A stretch of 64,000 nt of DNA, taken from contig JBMSMQ010000001.1 of NCBI GenBank assembly GCA_049421205.1, positions 76,925 through 140,924 of the forward strand. Reading direction: 5' to 3'. Positions within the stretch are counted from its first letter, which is position 1, and every line of letters begins with the position of its first letter. Positions 24,343-33,012 of this stretch are shown piece after piece. The notes under the pieces were generated by a model, which worked only from the letters and a program-made list of their open reading frames with translations, searched no databases and was not told the DNA's origin. A program made the position numbers and the translations under genes. The DNA is from JAFMIT01 sp049421205. GTDB lineage: Bacteria; Actinomycetota; Actinomycetes; S36-B12; UBA5976.

Positions 24343-25418
24343 AGATTCGAGGAATTCCGATTCTCTTTCCAACAAGTGCTTGGCTTGGTTTGTTCTTAAT
24401 TAGTTGGCTAGTGATTCCTCGCGTAACGGCGAATTTTCCATCATATTCAAGTTCACTCATTCTCGTCATTGCCTTACTTCACGCCTTAGCGATTTATGTC
24501 AGCGTATTTGTTCATGAACTGGGCCATGCTTTTACTGCCCAGAAATATGGGTATCAACCAAAAGAAATAGTTTTGAACCTTATCGGCGGCCATACGGCTT
24601 TCGCTCGTGACTTCGACACCTCAAAGCATCAGATATTAATTGCGCTGTTTGGGCCCCTCGCCAATTCTCTGGTTATCTTTTTTGGGTTTGTGCTATACCT
24701 GCTCAATCTTCATCCGATTGTTGAGAGCATTGCAGTCTGGCTGATGTGGGCTAGCGTAATCACCACAATAGTGAATCTCTTGCCAGGATTTCCTCTCGAC
24801 GGCGGAGCAATCCTCGGTGGAATAGTTTGGGCGATTTCTGGAGATCGGAATGCAGGTTTAAGAGCAAACGCAATTGGTGGAGTAATCCTTGCAGGGATTT
24901 GGTTTCTTTCGCCATGGATTTTGGAGGTAGCACTCGGGTGGGAAGTGGCAATTACAGACATTGTTATCAGTAGCCTGATCGGAAGTTGGTTAATGTTGAG
25001 TTCTCTTCGGTTACTCGCTTTCACCAATAATCCGCAAAAGTCTGAAATAGAAACAGAAATAAATTCAGCGGGTGCCCTCGTCGAAAAATTTACTCGAAGA
25101 GCAATACTCATCAATGTTGACACAGATATTCAGACAGCGTTAACAGAAATGAAAAATAGGGGTGCCGGATCTGTAATAGTGGTTGACACTATTCCTGTAG
25201 GAATCTTAAGAGAAGACGCCTACGATTCGTCGTTGGTGGGGAAGGTGCAATCATTCGCGCGACGAGTGGATGAGAGCGACATAATTCTCAAAGATCGAAC
25301 CCTCGAAGAATTAGCCGACATTTTGGCAAACCCCGCCATAAATGAGTGGATTGTTATAGATGAACAAAATCGGATGTTTGGTGTTCTCATGCGAAGTGAT
25401 CTCGTTGGACACCTATGA
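24339..25418 (+). CDS. M50 site-2-type intramembrane metalloprotease with CBS domains
   Basis: 359-residue membrane protease. The zinc-binding His59-Glu60-Leu-Gly-His63 lies in an early membrane segment and the third ligand Asp154 in Leu-Pro-Gly-Phe-Pro-Leu-Asp-Gly-Gly. About six hydrophobic segments are followed from residue 240 by a soluble tail with CBS-like repeats, the Rip3-like arrangement found in actinobacteria. CBS domains often sense adenine nucleotides. The usual substrates of the class are anti-sigma factors or signal remnants; none can be named here. Overlaps pgi and trmI by four bases each. Confidence 0.9.
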   Translation: MKIRGIPILFPTSAWLGLFLISWLVIPRVTANFPSYSSSLILVIALLHALAIYVSVFVHELGHAFTAQKYGYQPKEIVLNLIGGHTAFARDFDTSKHQILIALFGPLANSLVIFFGFVLYLLNLHPIVESIAVWLMWASVITTIVNLLPGFPLDGGAILGGIVWAISGDRNAGLRANAIGGVILAGIWFLSPWILEVALGWEVAITDIVISSLIGSWLMLSSLRLLAFTNNPQKSEIETEINSAGALVEKFTRRAILINVDTDIQTALTEMKNRGAGSVIVVDTIPVGILREDAYDSSLVGKVQSFARRVDESDIILKDRTLEELADILANPAINEWIVIDEQNRMFGVLMRSDLVGHL

Positions 25419-26290
25419 GTAATTTTGCATACGGGGATATTGTTCAATTGACTGACACCAAGGGCCGAATGTATCGGGTGCAACTAAGAGAGAATCATGA
25501 GTTTCACACACATCGCGGGCACATACAACATAACGACATCGTGGGAAAGCCTGATGGAAGTGTTATCACTTCATCAAACAACAACAAGTATCTGGCATTT
25601 AAACCACTCTTACTCGATCAAGTACTTTCAATGAAGCGTGGAGCCGCTGTTATCTATCCGAAGGATAGTGCAACGATACTAATTGAAGCAGATGTTTTCC
25701 CTGGTGCAACGGTAGTCGAAGCTGGGGCTGGAAGTGGTGGGTTAACGCTCTACCTTCTTCGCGCAGTTGGAGAAAACGGCAAGTTAATCTCCTGTGAAGT
25801 ACGTGAAGATTTTGCCTCTATTGCCCGTTTGAATGTTGAACAAGTTTACGGGGAGCACTTACCGAATTGGGATTTACGAAACACAGACTTTATCTCCGCT
25901 ATGGAAGATATTGAAAATGCAAGTATTGACCGAGTCGTTCTCGATATGTTAGCGCCCTGGGAATGTTTGCGTACGGCAACACGAATTATGAAACCTGGCG
26001 GCGTTTTAGCAGTCTATGTTGCAACTACAACTCAGCTCTCAAGAACTGTAGAGACATTAAGGCTTCTTCAAAACTGGGCAGAGCCGCGTAGTCAAGAAAC
26101 TTTGGTTCGTCTTTGGCATGTTGAGGGGCTCTCCGTACGACCTGAACACAGGATGTCTGGACATACAGGATTCGTAGTAACGGCTCGCCGTCTTGCAGGT
26201 GATGCTGAAGGGTTTCAACTGAAAAGAAAGCCTGCTCCGGGAGCGTATGGAGAAGATTGGCTACCACCTGAAATGGGTCAAGACGCATAG
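25415..26290 (+). CDS. trmI: tRNA (adenine-58-N1)-methyltransferase TrmI
   Basis: 291-residue S-adenosylmethionine-dependent enzyme that methylates A58 in the T loop of tRNAs. It has an N-terminal beta-barrel-like domain (to about residue 75), then the SAM motif Val-Glu-Ala-Gly-Ala-Gly-Ser-Gly-Gly (residues 101-109) and the Val-Leu-Asp-Met-Leu-Ala-Pro-Trp catalytic motif. In most actinobacteria the next genes are the proteasome ATPase, dop, pup and proteasome subunits. Here only nine bases separate its stop from the FKBP gene. Confidence 0.94.
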   Translation: MSNFAYGDIVQLTDTKGRMYRVQLRENHEFHTHRGHIQHNDIVGKPDGSVITSSNNNKYLAFKPLLLDQVLSMKRGAAVIYPKDSATILIEADVFPGATVVEAGAGSGGLTLYLLRAVGENGKLISCEVREDFASIARLNVEQVYGEHLPNWDLRNTDFISAMEDIENASIDRVVLDMLAPWECLRTATRIMKPGGVLAVYVATTTQLSRTVETLRLLQNWAEPRSQETLVRLWHVEGLSVRPEHRMSGHTGFVVTARRLAGDAEGFQLKRKPAPGAYGEDWLPPEMGQDA

Positions 26291-26299
26291 ACTTTCTGT
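26288..26299 (+). promoter_or_regulatory. Leaderless -10 box for the FKBP-pafBC operon
   Basis: TAGACT (26288-26293) overlaps the trmI stop codon and lies six bases before ATG 26300, giving the downstream genes their own leaderless start at the point where proteasome genes are missing. Confidence 0.55.
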
Positions 26300-26653
26300 A
26301 TGAAACCAGAAATCGATTTTCACGACGGCCCTGCTCCCACAACTCTCATTATTGAGGATATAGTCGAGGGAGATGGTAAGGAAGCTTTGCCGTCTAGCAA
26401 TGTTCTCGTACATTACGTAGGCGTTGAATATGACACAGGAGAAGAATTTGATGCTTCCTGGAATCGTGGAGAGGCGATAGATTTTCCACTCACAAACCTC
26501 ATTAAAGGTTGGCAAGAAGGAATTCCTGGGATGAAAGTTGGGGGACGAAGAAAATTGATTTGCCCGCCAGATTACGCCTACGGCAGTGGAGCGCATCGTC
26601 TGAGCAATAAAACTTTGATATTTGTCATTGATTTGTTGGATGTAACCGCATGA
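26300..26653 (+). CDS. FKBP-type peptidyl-prolyl isomerase
   Basis: 117-residue single FKBP domain without signal peptide, so cytoplasmic. Family landmarks: Val-His-Tyr-Val-Gly (residues 37-41), Phe-Asp-Ala-Ser-Trp, Val-Ile-like core Leu-Ile-Lys-Gly-Trp-Gln-Glu-Gly, and the closing Pro-Pro-Asp-Tyr-Ala-Tyr-Gly. It catalyses cis-trans isomerisation of Xaa-Pro bonds. An FKBP beside pafB is standard in actinobacteria. It overlaps pafB by four bases (ATGA). Confidence 0.93.
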   Translation: MKPEIDFHDGPAPTTLIIEDIVEGDGKEALPSSNVLVHYVGVEYDTGEEFDASWNRGEAIDFPLTNLIKGWQEGIPGMKVGGRRKLICPPDYAYGSGAHRLSNKTLIFVIDLLDVTA

Positions 26654-27621
26654 GCGAGGAAGAAGATTATCTCCCTCTTGCACCGAATGATCCAAGCACA
26701 GAAAGATTGGTCAATCTTTTCATGCTACTTCAATCAACCGTCATCGGATTCACTAGAGATCAAATTTTTGAAATAGTTCCGGGTTACCTTGAATCATCGG
26801 ACGCGGCATCCCAAAGAATGTTTGAGAGAGACAAAGACATTTTGCTTTCTGCTGGCATTTATGTGGAAATGAAATCTGACCTATTTGCAAATGAGCATCG
26901 GTACCTTATTTCGAAGGATCGGGTGTTACTTCCAGAACTTAAACTTGAAAAGGATGAATTGAAAGCACTCTATTATGCATCGTTAGTCTGGAACAATTCA
27001 GATTTGCGAGAAAGTGCTCGTGAACTTGGCATAAAACTACAAACTTTTGGACTTGAAATCGACACAACGACGTTAGATTGGTCATACGGTATTAGTCATC
27101 ACCTCCCAGCGCTCTTGCAGGCTCTCCAAGATAATCGAGTTGCAGAATTTGATTACCGAAAGCCTCAACAGGTATCCACGGATAGACGCACACTCGAGGT
27201 ATGGGGCGTTACGTACCGTCCAACGAACTGGTATGTCTTCGGCCTTGATCGTTTGCGCAATGAACCACGAGCTTTCAATTTGCGCCGAATCGTTGGGGAG
27301 TGTGTGGTCACGGGTCCGCGTGGTGCGTACGAGATACCAGATTCCATTGATGTAGAAGCGTTGTTGAACCCCATGTTGTATGCGGAATCTTTTCAGAAAG
27401 TGACGCTCAGGGTGATGGAAGGCAAAGGTTTGTATTGGAGGAAGCTTGCAAAGCGCGACCTTTCCAACTTAGGTGAAGATGAGTTTGATGTAGAACTTGT
27501 AAATCCATTCATCAACTTACCCCGCCTTGCCGCAGATGCTCCAGGAGTTGTTGTCGTTGGTCCGAATGAGATTCGAAATGAGGTTCTTATGCTGCTACAA
27601 AACGCGGTTGGTGCGAAGTGA
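26650..27621 (+). CDS. pafB: PafB, WYL-domain transcriptional regulator
   Basis: 323-residue protein with an N-terminal winged-helix segment (about 10-75) and a WYL domain (about 145-220) containing Glu-Phe-Asp-Tyr-Arg and Asn-Leu-Arg-Arg-Ile, then a WCX-like C-terminus. With PafC it forms the PafBC activator of the LexA-independent DNA-damage response shown in mycobacteria. The name comes from the proteasome accessory locus, although no Pup or proteasome gene is present here. Four-base overlaps on both sides. Confidence 0.9.
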   Translation: MSEEEDYLPLAPNDPSTERLVNLFMLLQSTVIGFTRDQIFEIVPGYLESSDAASQRMFERDKDILLSAGIYVEMKSDLFANEHRYLISKDRVLLPELKLEKDELKALYYASLVWNNSDLRESARELGIKLQTFGLEIDTTTLDWSYGISHHLPALLQALQDNRVAEFDYRKPQQVSTDRRTLEVWGVTYRPTNWYVFGLDRLRNEPRAFNLRRIVGECVVTGPRGAYEIPDSIDVEALLNPMLYAESFQKVTLRVMEGKGLYWRKLAKRDLSNLGEDEFDVELVNPFINLPRLAADAPGVVVVGPNEIRNEVLMLLQNAVGAK

Positions 27622-28520
27622 AGCGATTCGAACGGCTTTTAAATCTTGTTGCGTGGCTCCAACGCCATCCGTTTTCGACAGCTGCTGAGGTAGCACAGGC
27701 GTTCGGTATGAGCGTAAAAGAGGTTGAAGAAGATATTGCGCAACTGACATTAACTGGAAAAGGTCAAGGCTATAGTGATCTGTTCGATATTCATTATGAT
27801 AAATCTGGAATATCCGTTCGAGATTCTCTTGGAATTGATCGTCCCATTCAATTTGATACGGCAGAAATTGGATGTCTACTCGTGGGCATTGAAACGCTAC
27901 TCGCAAGTGGAGTCGCTCTCGATGTTGCTCGAGAATCAATCGAATCTGCTCGAGAGAAAATTTCTGGAGTTATTAATGCACAAGGTGTTATTCGCTATTT
28001 ATCAGGTGCACTTGTCGAAAATTCAGATGCCATCACTACGATTCAAACTGCAATACTTGAAAAGCGCCAAATCGATATTGCCTATTGGAATTCCGTGAGA
28101 GACGATGCAACTCAAAGACGAATTTCGCCATTTAGGATCCGGGGAACAGATGCATACACAATTGTCGATGCGTACTGTCATACGTCAAATGGCTGGAGAT
28201 CGTTTCGGCTAGATCATATGCTCAGCGTGGAAGCAACAGGGGAGCAAACAAGAATCAACGAGCAAGAATTTGAAGATATGCAGTACACAATTGTGGAGAT
28301 TGAAATTCCAACTGCACGATCTGAGCTGCTTGAAGACTTAGTTGTACTGAAAAAGATTCCAAACGAGAAGTCCACCCGTGCCTACATACAAATTGTTACG
28401 CCAGCAACACTGGCAAGGTCAGTCCGAGCATCAGGCGGGGAACTCAGAATCTTGGGCCCTGAGGAAATCAAGGAATCTGTTGACGAGCTGAATCGCGCGG
28501 CTCTACGGGCCTATCAATAG
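27618..28520 (+). CDS. pafC: PafC, WYL-domain transcriptional regulator
   Basis: 300-residue partner of PafB with the same plan: helix-turn-helix at about residues 5-45 (Ala-Glu-Val-Ala-Gln-Ala-Phe), WYL domain about 145-215 with Ile-Asp-Ile-Ala-Tyr-Trp and Phe-Arg-Leu-Asp-His-Met, and a C-terminal domain. Known function: heteromeric PafBC regulation of DNA-repair genes, probably switched by a ligand such as single-stranded DNA bound to WYL. It overlaps pafB (GTGA), so the two are made together. Confidence 0.9.
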   Translation: MKRFERLLNLVAWLQRHPFSTAAEVAQAFGMSVKEVEEDIAQLTLTGKGQGYSDLFDIHYDKSGISVRDSLGIDRPIQFDTAEIGCLLVGIETLLASGVALDVARESIESAREKISGVINAQGVIRYLSGALVENSDAITTIQTAILEKRQIDIAYWNSVRDDATQRRISPFRIRGTDAYTIVDAYCHTSNGWRSFRLDHMLSVEATGEQTRINEQEFEDMQYTIVEIEIPTARSELLEDLVVLKKIPNEKSTRAYIQIVTPATLARSVRASGGELRILGPEEIKESVDELNRAALRAYQ

Positions 28521-28526
28521 TAGACT
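28521..28526 (+). promoter_or_regulatory. Candidate -10 box for tatA
   Basis: TAGACT directly after the pafC stop. A start at about 28533 would leave a leader of some 16 bases carrying GAAAGGGG before ATG 28549. Confidence 0.45.
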
Positions 28527-28548
28527 TCACCAACACGAAAGGGGCGCT

Positions 28549-28728
28549 ATGCCGAATCTCAATGGCTGGGAACTGCCTATCCTCATCATCTTGGCAATTC
28601 TTCTATTTGGTGCCAAACGCCTGCCTGACTTAGCCCGTGGACTTGGAAGGTCATTACGTATCTTCAAGGCAGAAGTTAAGGCCAAAGATGACGTGGATGA
28701 CACCAAAGACTCAGACGACAAGCAGTAG
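28549..28728 (+). CDS. tatA: Twin-arginine translocase subunit TatA
   Basis: 59-residue TatA, the pore-forming small subunit of the Tat system that exports folded proteins. One N-terminal membrane helix (about residues 7-20) is followed by Phe-Gly-Ala-Lys-Arg-Leu-Pro-Asp-Leu-Ala-Arg-Gly, the start of the amphipathic helix, and by a short very acidic tail rich in Asp and Lys. GAAAGGGG provides a ribosome-binding site seven bases before ATG 28549. It is followed by tatC after eight bases. At 59 residues it is at the small end for the family. Confidence 0.93.
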   Translation: MPNLNGWELPILIILAILLFGAKRLPDLARGLGRSLRIFKAEVKAKDDVDDTKDSDDKQ

Positions 28729-28736
28729 AGCCACAG

Positions 28737-29516
28737 ATGGCCTCTCAAGCGATGCCACTAGCGGAACACCTCAGGGAGTTGCGGAAACGGCTTGTCATCT
28801 CCATTGTCTCAATTGGCTTGGGATTCATCCCAGCCTGGATTTATTACCCCCAAATATTCAACATTCTTGAGGGTCCATTTTCATCAATTGAGAGTTCAAA
28901 CATATCGCTGGTTCTTGGTGGCGTTGCCGATCCCTTTACGTTGCAGATTCAGGTTTCCTCAGTTGCCGCCATCGTGCTCAGTAGCCCTATCTGGTTATCC
29001 CAATTGTGGTTGTTTATCACACCAGGTTTATACCGAAATGAAAAGAAGTGGACATTACTTTTCGTTTTTTCCGCAGTTCCGATGATTGTGCTTGGTGTGA
29101 TTAGCGCATACCTAGTAATGCCAATCGGCTTACAAGTTCTACTTGGATTCACTCCAAGCGATGTTCAAAATCTCATCGCAGTTGATCGTTACTTTGATTT
29201 CTTTTTTCGCATAACTGCAGTCTTCGCTGTTGGTTATCTCATTCCACTTGTGTTTGTCATGTTGAATTTTGCAGGACTACTTCGTGCAAGCACCATTAGA
29301 TCTTGGTGGCGTGGAATATTGATGTCTGTCATGCTGTTTGGTGCAATCGCAACGCCAACCGGAGATCCGGTAAATATGCTTCTAGTAAGTATGCCAATTA
29401 CTTTTTTGATTGTCATTGCGTGGGTGGTTTGTGCAATGAATGATTTGAGACGTAGGAAACGTAACCCAGTTTCTGATCTTGCTGATGATGAACCGACTCC
29501 ATTTGAGGATTTATGA
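28737..29516 (+). CDS. tatC: Twin-arginine translocase subunit TatC
   Basis: 259-residue TatC, the Tat signal-peptide receptor, with six membrane spans. The N-terminus shows the invariant pattern Met-Pro-Leu-Ala-Glu-His-Leu-Arg-Glu-Leu-Arg-Lys-Arg, and the first loop contains Asp-Pro-Phe. The C-terminal tail is charged and cytoplasmic. No tatB is nearby; in many actinobacteria tatB lies elsewhere. Overlaps the next gene by four bases. Confidence 0.95.
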   Translation: MASQAMPLAEHLRELRKRLVISIVSIGLGFIPAWIYYPQIFNILEGPFSSIESSNISLVLGGVADPFTLQIQVSSVAAIVLSSPIWLSQLWLFITPGLYRNEKKWTLLFVFSAVPMIVLGVISAYLVMPIGLQVLLGFTPSDVQNLIAVDRYFDFFFRITAVFAVGYLIPLVFVMLNFAGLLRASTIRSWWRGILMSVMLFGAIATPTGDPVNMLLVSMPITFLIVIAWVVCAMNDLRRRKRNPVSDLADDEPTPFEDL

Positions 29517-30409
29517 AAACTGTCCTTTATGTGAACCCAAAAGCGGGTCAAGGTAAACCTCTAAAGTACCTCAAAGGCGTTTTGGCAGGTATTGAAGACA
29601 ATGATCCAAACTTCGAGGTAGTACTTGCCGAGAACAAAACCGCAGGTCTTGGCAAACTCCAGGAGCTTGCTCCAACTGTGGGTCGAATATTGTGTCTTGG
29701 GGGAGATGGCACGGTACATGATGTGGCGAAGATATGCATTGAGAATGACCTATCTCTAGGAATTATTCCTGCTGGTTCCGGAGATGACATTGCCCATTCG
29801 ATAGGCATAGACACCCCTAAAACCCAGAATGGTTACAGGTCCCTTTTGAAAGCATTTCTACGTCCCACGGTAGATGAGCGCTATATTTCAACTGGAAAAA
29901 TAATCTTTCCAAAAAGTACCCACTATGTATTAGGTGTCATGAGCAGTGGATTTGATGCTCACTGTAATTCAATAGCTAATACTTTGAAAGTTCGCGGTGC
30001 AATCAGATATGTCCTAGCAATGCTCATAGGACTTAGAAGCTTTGTCCCGATTTCGATGAAGATTACTGTCGACGGAGTTGAATCTTCAAGAGACATTATG
30101 ATGATGGCGATTGGAAATGGACCATCGTATGGAAGTGGGATGAAAGTTGTTCCGCATGCTGATCCTTTCGATGATTCACTCGGAGCAATCATCGTTAATA
30201 AATGTACAAAGCCAACTTTTTTGAAGATTTTCCCAAGGGTCTTCAAGGGAACTCATGTAGAGCATGAACTTGTCGAATCCCTCACCTTTTCAATTTTACG
30301 TGTTGAGATTGACCAATCGCAACCTATCTACGGAGATGGTGAATATTTCGACAATGGAACATTCGAGATCACCAGTATGCCTCGCTCACTTCGGGTGATT
30401 ATTCCGTGA
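29513..30409 (+). CDS. Diacylglycerol kinase-family lipid kinase
   Basis: 298-residue protein of the DagK_cat family: Asn-Pro-Lys-Ala-Gly at residues 8-12, the nucleotide-binding Gly-Gly-Asp-Gly-Thr-Val near 60-65, and Ile-Pro-Ala-Gly-Ser-Gly-Asp-Asp. Family members phosphorylate diacylglycerol or related lipids such as sphingosine. Gene order tatC, this kinase, helY is common in actinobacteria. ATGA overlap with tatC and four-base overlap with helY. Lipid specificity cannot be read from sequence alone. Confidence 0.88.
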   Translation: MKTVLYVNPKAGQGKPLKYLKGVLAGIEDNDPNFEVVLAENKTAGLGKLQELAPTVGRILCLGGDGTVHDVAKICIENDLSLGIIPAGSGDDIAHSIGIDTPKTQNGYRSLLKAFLRPTVDERYISTGKIIFPKSTHYVLGVMSSGFDAHCNSIANTLKVRGAIRYVLAMLIGLRSFVPISMKITVDGVESSRDIMMMAIGNGPSYGSGMKVVPHADPFDDSLGAIIVNKCTKPTFLKIFPRVFKGTHVEHELVESLTFSILRVEIDQSQPIYGDGEYFDNGTFEITSMPRSLRVIIP

Positions 30410-33012
30410 GTTATGCCGATAAATATTTCGCCCATAAGCGTAAACAATCATTGAGGGGCAAGCACCTGTCTGAATATGAATTAACGAAGGATTTCAATCT
30501 TGACGAATTTCAATTATCTGCGTGTGCAAAGGTGGAATCAGGTGATGGTGTTTTAGTAGCTGCACCTACTGGAGCAGGCAAAACCATTGTTGGTGAGTTT
30601 GCGGTGTATCTGGCACTGCAAACAAACACTCGTGCTTACTACACGACACCAATTAAGGCACTTTCTAATCAAAAATATCAAGAACTTGTAGATTCTTACG
30701 GCGAATCTAAAATTGGTTTGCTTACTGGTGATGTGAGTATCAACCCAAATGCCGAAATTATCGTGATGACGACAGAAGTTCTCAGAAATATGATTTATGC
30801 ATCATCGTCGGCTCTTGAACGCCTTGCCTATGTAGTGCTTGATGAAGTCCATTATCTGGCGGATAGGTCACGTGGCGCAGTTTGGGAAGAAGTTATTCTC
30901 CATCTACCTCTTTCTATCCAAATAATCGCTCTGAGTGCTACTGTGAGCAATGCCGAGGAGTTTGGTGACTGGCTCGGCACGGTGAGAGGTAATTTTTCTG
31001 TCATTGTGGAGGAAAGTCGTCCGGTACCACTTTGGCAGTTTGTGGCGTCAAGGCAAGGACTTTTTGACTTGTTCGTCGACGAAGACAATAAGACGGTAAA
31101 TCCAAGATTGCTTGGATTTGCACACGATGACGCTCGGTCGAATAGATCCAATCATAGATTCGGCTATTCACGTCACACTCCGAATCTCTATTCTCTGATC
31201 GACACTCTTGATGATGAAGGCTTGTTACCGGGGATTTACTTCATCTTTTCACGTGCGGGATGTGATTCCGCCGTTGAAGACTGTATTTCAAATGGAATTC
31301 GCTTAACGTCCGAGGAAGAAGTTCAGTTCATTCGCAATTTTGTTCAGGGGTACATTGACGATTTGTCGTCAGATGACTTGGTTGCACTTAAAGCACATCG
31401 TTGGCAACAAGCACTCGAATCAGGCATAGCCGCACACCACGCTGGCTTACTTCCACGCTTTAAAGAAGTCGTTGAAAAACTCTTTCAGCTTGGCTACTTG
31501 AAATTGGTTTTCGCCACAGAAACTTTGTCGCTCGGTATCAATATGCCTGCAAAGAGCGTCCTCATCGACAAGCTCACAAAGTGGAATGGAGAACAGCATG
31601 TGCAACTTTCGCCAGGTGAATACACTCAACTTACCGGTCGTGCTGGTCGACGTGGAATCGATATAGAGGGAAATTCCATTGTTATCTGGCATAAGGATCT
31701 CGACCCAATCGCTCTAGGTAATCTCGCCTCAACCCGAACATATCCACTTAGATCTTCTTTTAAACCGGGATATTCAATGGCAGTGAATGTATTGACGTCT
31801 CTTGGATTCGAACATTCACGTGCATTGCTTGAACGTTCCTTCGCCCAATACCAAGCGGATAAGTCCGTGGCTAAATTGCTGATAGAACGAAAGAAATTCG
31901 ATGAGGGAATTGATGGCTTCTTTGAGGCGATGTCTTGCGATCAGGGCGATTTTGAAGAATATATGGAGTTACGGCGAAAAATATCGGATTTAGAAAAAGG
32001 GCGAAATGTATATGAAGTCAACTATCAACGTGGAGATGTTGTAGAGCTATCTAAAGGTAGACACTCACTTCCCGCAGTGATTACGAGTTCAAAGAAGGAT
32101 GCACGAGGTAAAACAACGCATTATCTGCTTGATGCAAAAGGAAAAATTGCAGTATTACAGGGGGGTCCAGTAGTGATAGGTCGGATTCGCCTAAAAGAGT
32201 CTTTCAATCCAAAACTCGCAGGAAATGTCTTGAATCAATTGTGGGAATTTGATTCAAAAAGCAAATTGCAAAGCACTGATATTGATTCGCTCAGAATTGA
32301 ACTTAAGAATCACCCTTGCCACCACTGTAAAGATAGAGACCAGCATGCCCGGTGGGGAGAGCGTTGGGTGCAAGCGAAACGTGAGAAACAGCGTTTGGAC
32401 ACTTCTATTCAAAGACGAACAAACGTGCTACGTCAAGATTTTGAACGGATAATCAAGATTCTCGTCGAGCTGGGGTATTTACAAACATCAGGAAATGGTT
32501 ATGACATCAATCAGCCTGCTCGTTTATTAAAGAGAATCCATACTGAATCTGATCTTTTATTAGCTCAAGTTTTGCAGCATGTCGACTTTTCTGAACTTGA
32601 TATTCCCACTTTTTCTGCCTTGATGAGTGTTCTTGTGTACGAGTCGCGTTCCGATCGGGATCAAAGGGGAATGAGGCTACATAAGCCTGAATTTAAGTAT
32701 TTTTATACCGAATTTCAACATTTATCTGAGCAAATCCAAGGCGTGGAAGCTTCGAACAATTATTCATCTGGACAACGATTGGACCAAGGTTTTGCATGGA
32801 CTGTCTACCAGTGGGCTAACGGAGTAAGACTTACTGAATTGCTCTCAAAATCCGAAATTTCTGCGGGAGATTTTGTCCGATCTATGCGACGATTACTTGA
32901 CCTGCTTGAGCAGATTTCGAGACTGAATCTTCCACATGTGTCGAAAATGTCACAGGATGCAATTCTGATTTTGAAACGAGGAATTTTGGTCGTTTCAGAT
33001 TTCGAAGAATAG
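30406..33012 (+). CDS. helY: Ski2-like DEVH-box RNA helicase HelY
   Basis: 868-residue helicase related to Ski2/Mtr4. Motif I Ala-Pro-Thr-Gly-Ala-Gly-Lys-Thr (53-60), DEVH box (146-149), Ser-Ala-Thr (177-179), motif VI Gln-Leu-Thr-Gly-Arg-Ala-Gly-Arg-Arg-Gly (near 408). The C-terminal half contains an accessory domain with a Cys-His-His-Cys cluster. It probably remodels or helps degrade structured RNA. Last gene of a run beginning at tatA, and its 3' end overlaps the convergent exonuclease by 18 bases. Confidence 0.94.
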   Translation: MSYADKYFAHKRKQSLRGKHLSEYELTKDFNLDEFQLSACAKVESGDGVLVAAPTGAGKTIVGEFAVYLALQTNTRAYYTTPIKALSNQKYQELVDSYGESKIGLLTGDVSINPNAEIIVMTTEVLRNMIYASSSALERLAYVVLDEVHYLADRSRGAVWEEVILHLPLSIQIIALSATVSNAEEFGDWLGTVRGNFSVIVEESRPVPLWQFVASRQGLFDLFVDEDNKTVNPRLLGFAHDDARSNRSNHRFGYSRHTPNLYSLIDTLDDEGLLPGIYFIFSRAGCDSAVEDCISNGIRLTSEEEVQFIRNFVQGYIDDLSSDDLVALKAHRWQQALESGIAAHHAGLLPRFKEVVEKLFQLGYLKLVFATETLSLGINMPAKSVLIDKLTKWNGEQHVQLSPGEYTQLTGRAGRRGIDIEGNSIVIWHKDLDPIALGNLASTRTYPLRSSFKPGYSMAVNVLTSLGFEHSRALLERSFAQYQADKSVAKLLIERKKFDEGIDGFFEAMSCDQGDFEEYMELRRKISDLEKGRNVYEVNYQRGDVVELSKGRHSLPAVITSSKKDARGKTTHYLLDAKGKIAVLQGGPVVIGRIRLKESFNPKLAGNVLNQLWEFDSKSKLQSTDIDSLRIELKNHPCHHCKDRDQHARWGERWVQAKREKQRLDTSIQRRTNVLRQDFERIIKILVELGYLQTSGNGYDINQPARLLKRIHTESDLLLAQVLQHVDFSELDIPTFSALMSVLVYESRSDRDQRGMRLHKPEFKYFYTEFQHLSEQIQGVEASNNYSSGQRLDQGFAWTVYQWANGVRLTELLSKSEISAGDFVRSMRRLLDLLEQISRLNLPHVSKMSQDAILILKRGILVVSDFEE

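Noticed and set aside
24710..25123. Minus-strand open frame of 137 codons
   Set aside because: Antisense to the M50 protease, crossing its membrane-to-CBS boundary; no recognisable protein features.
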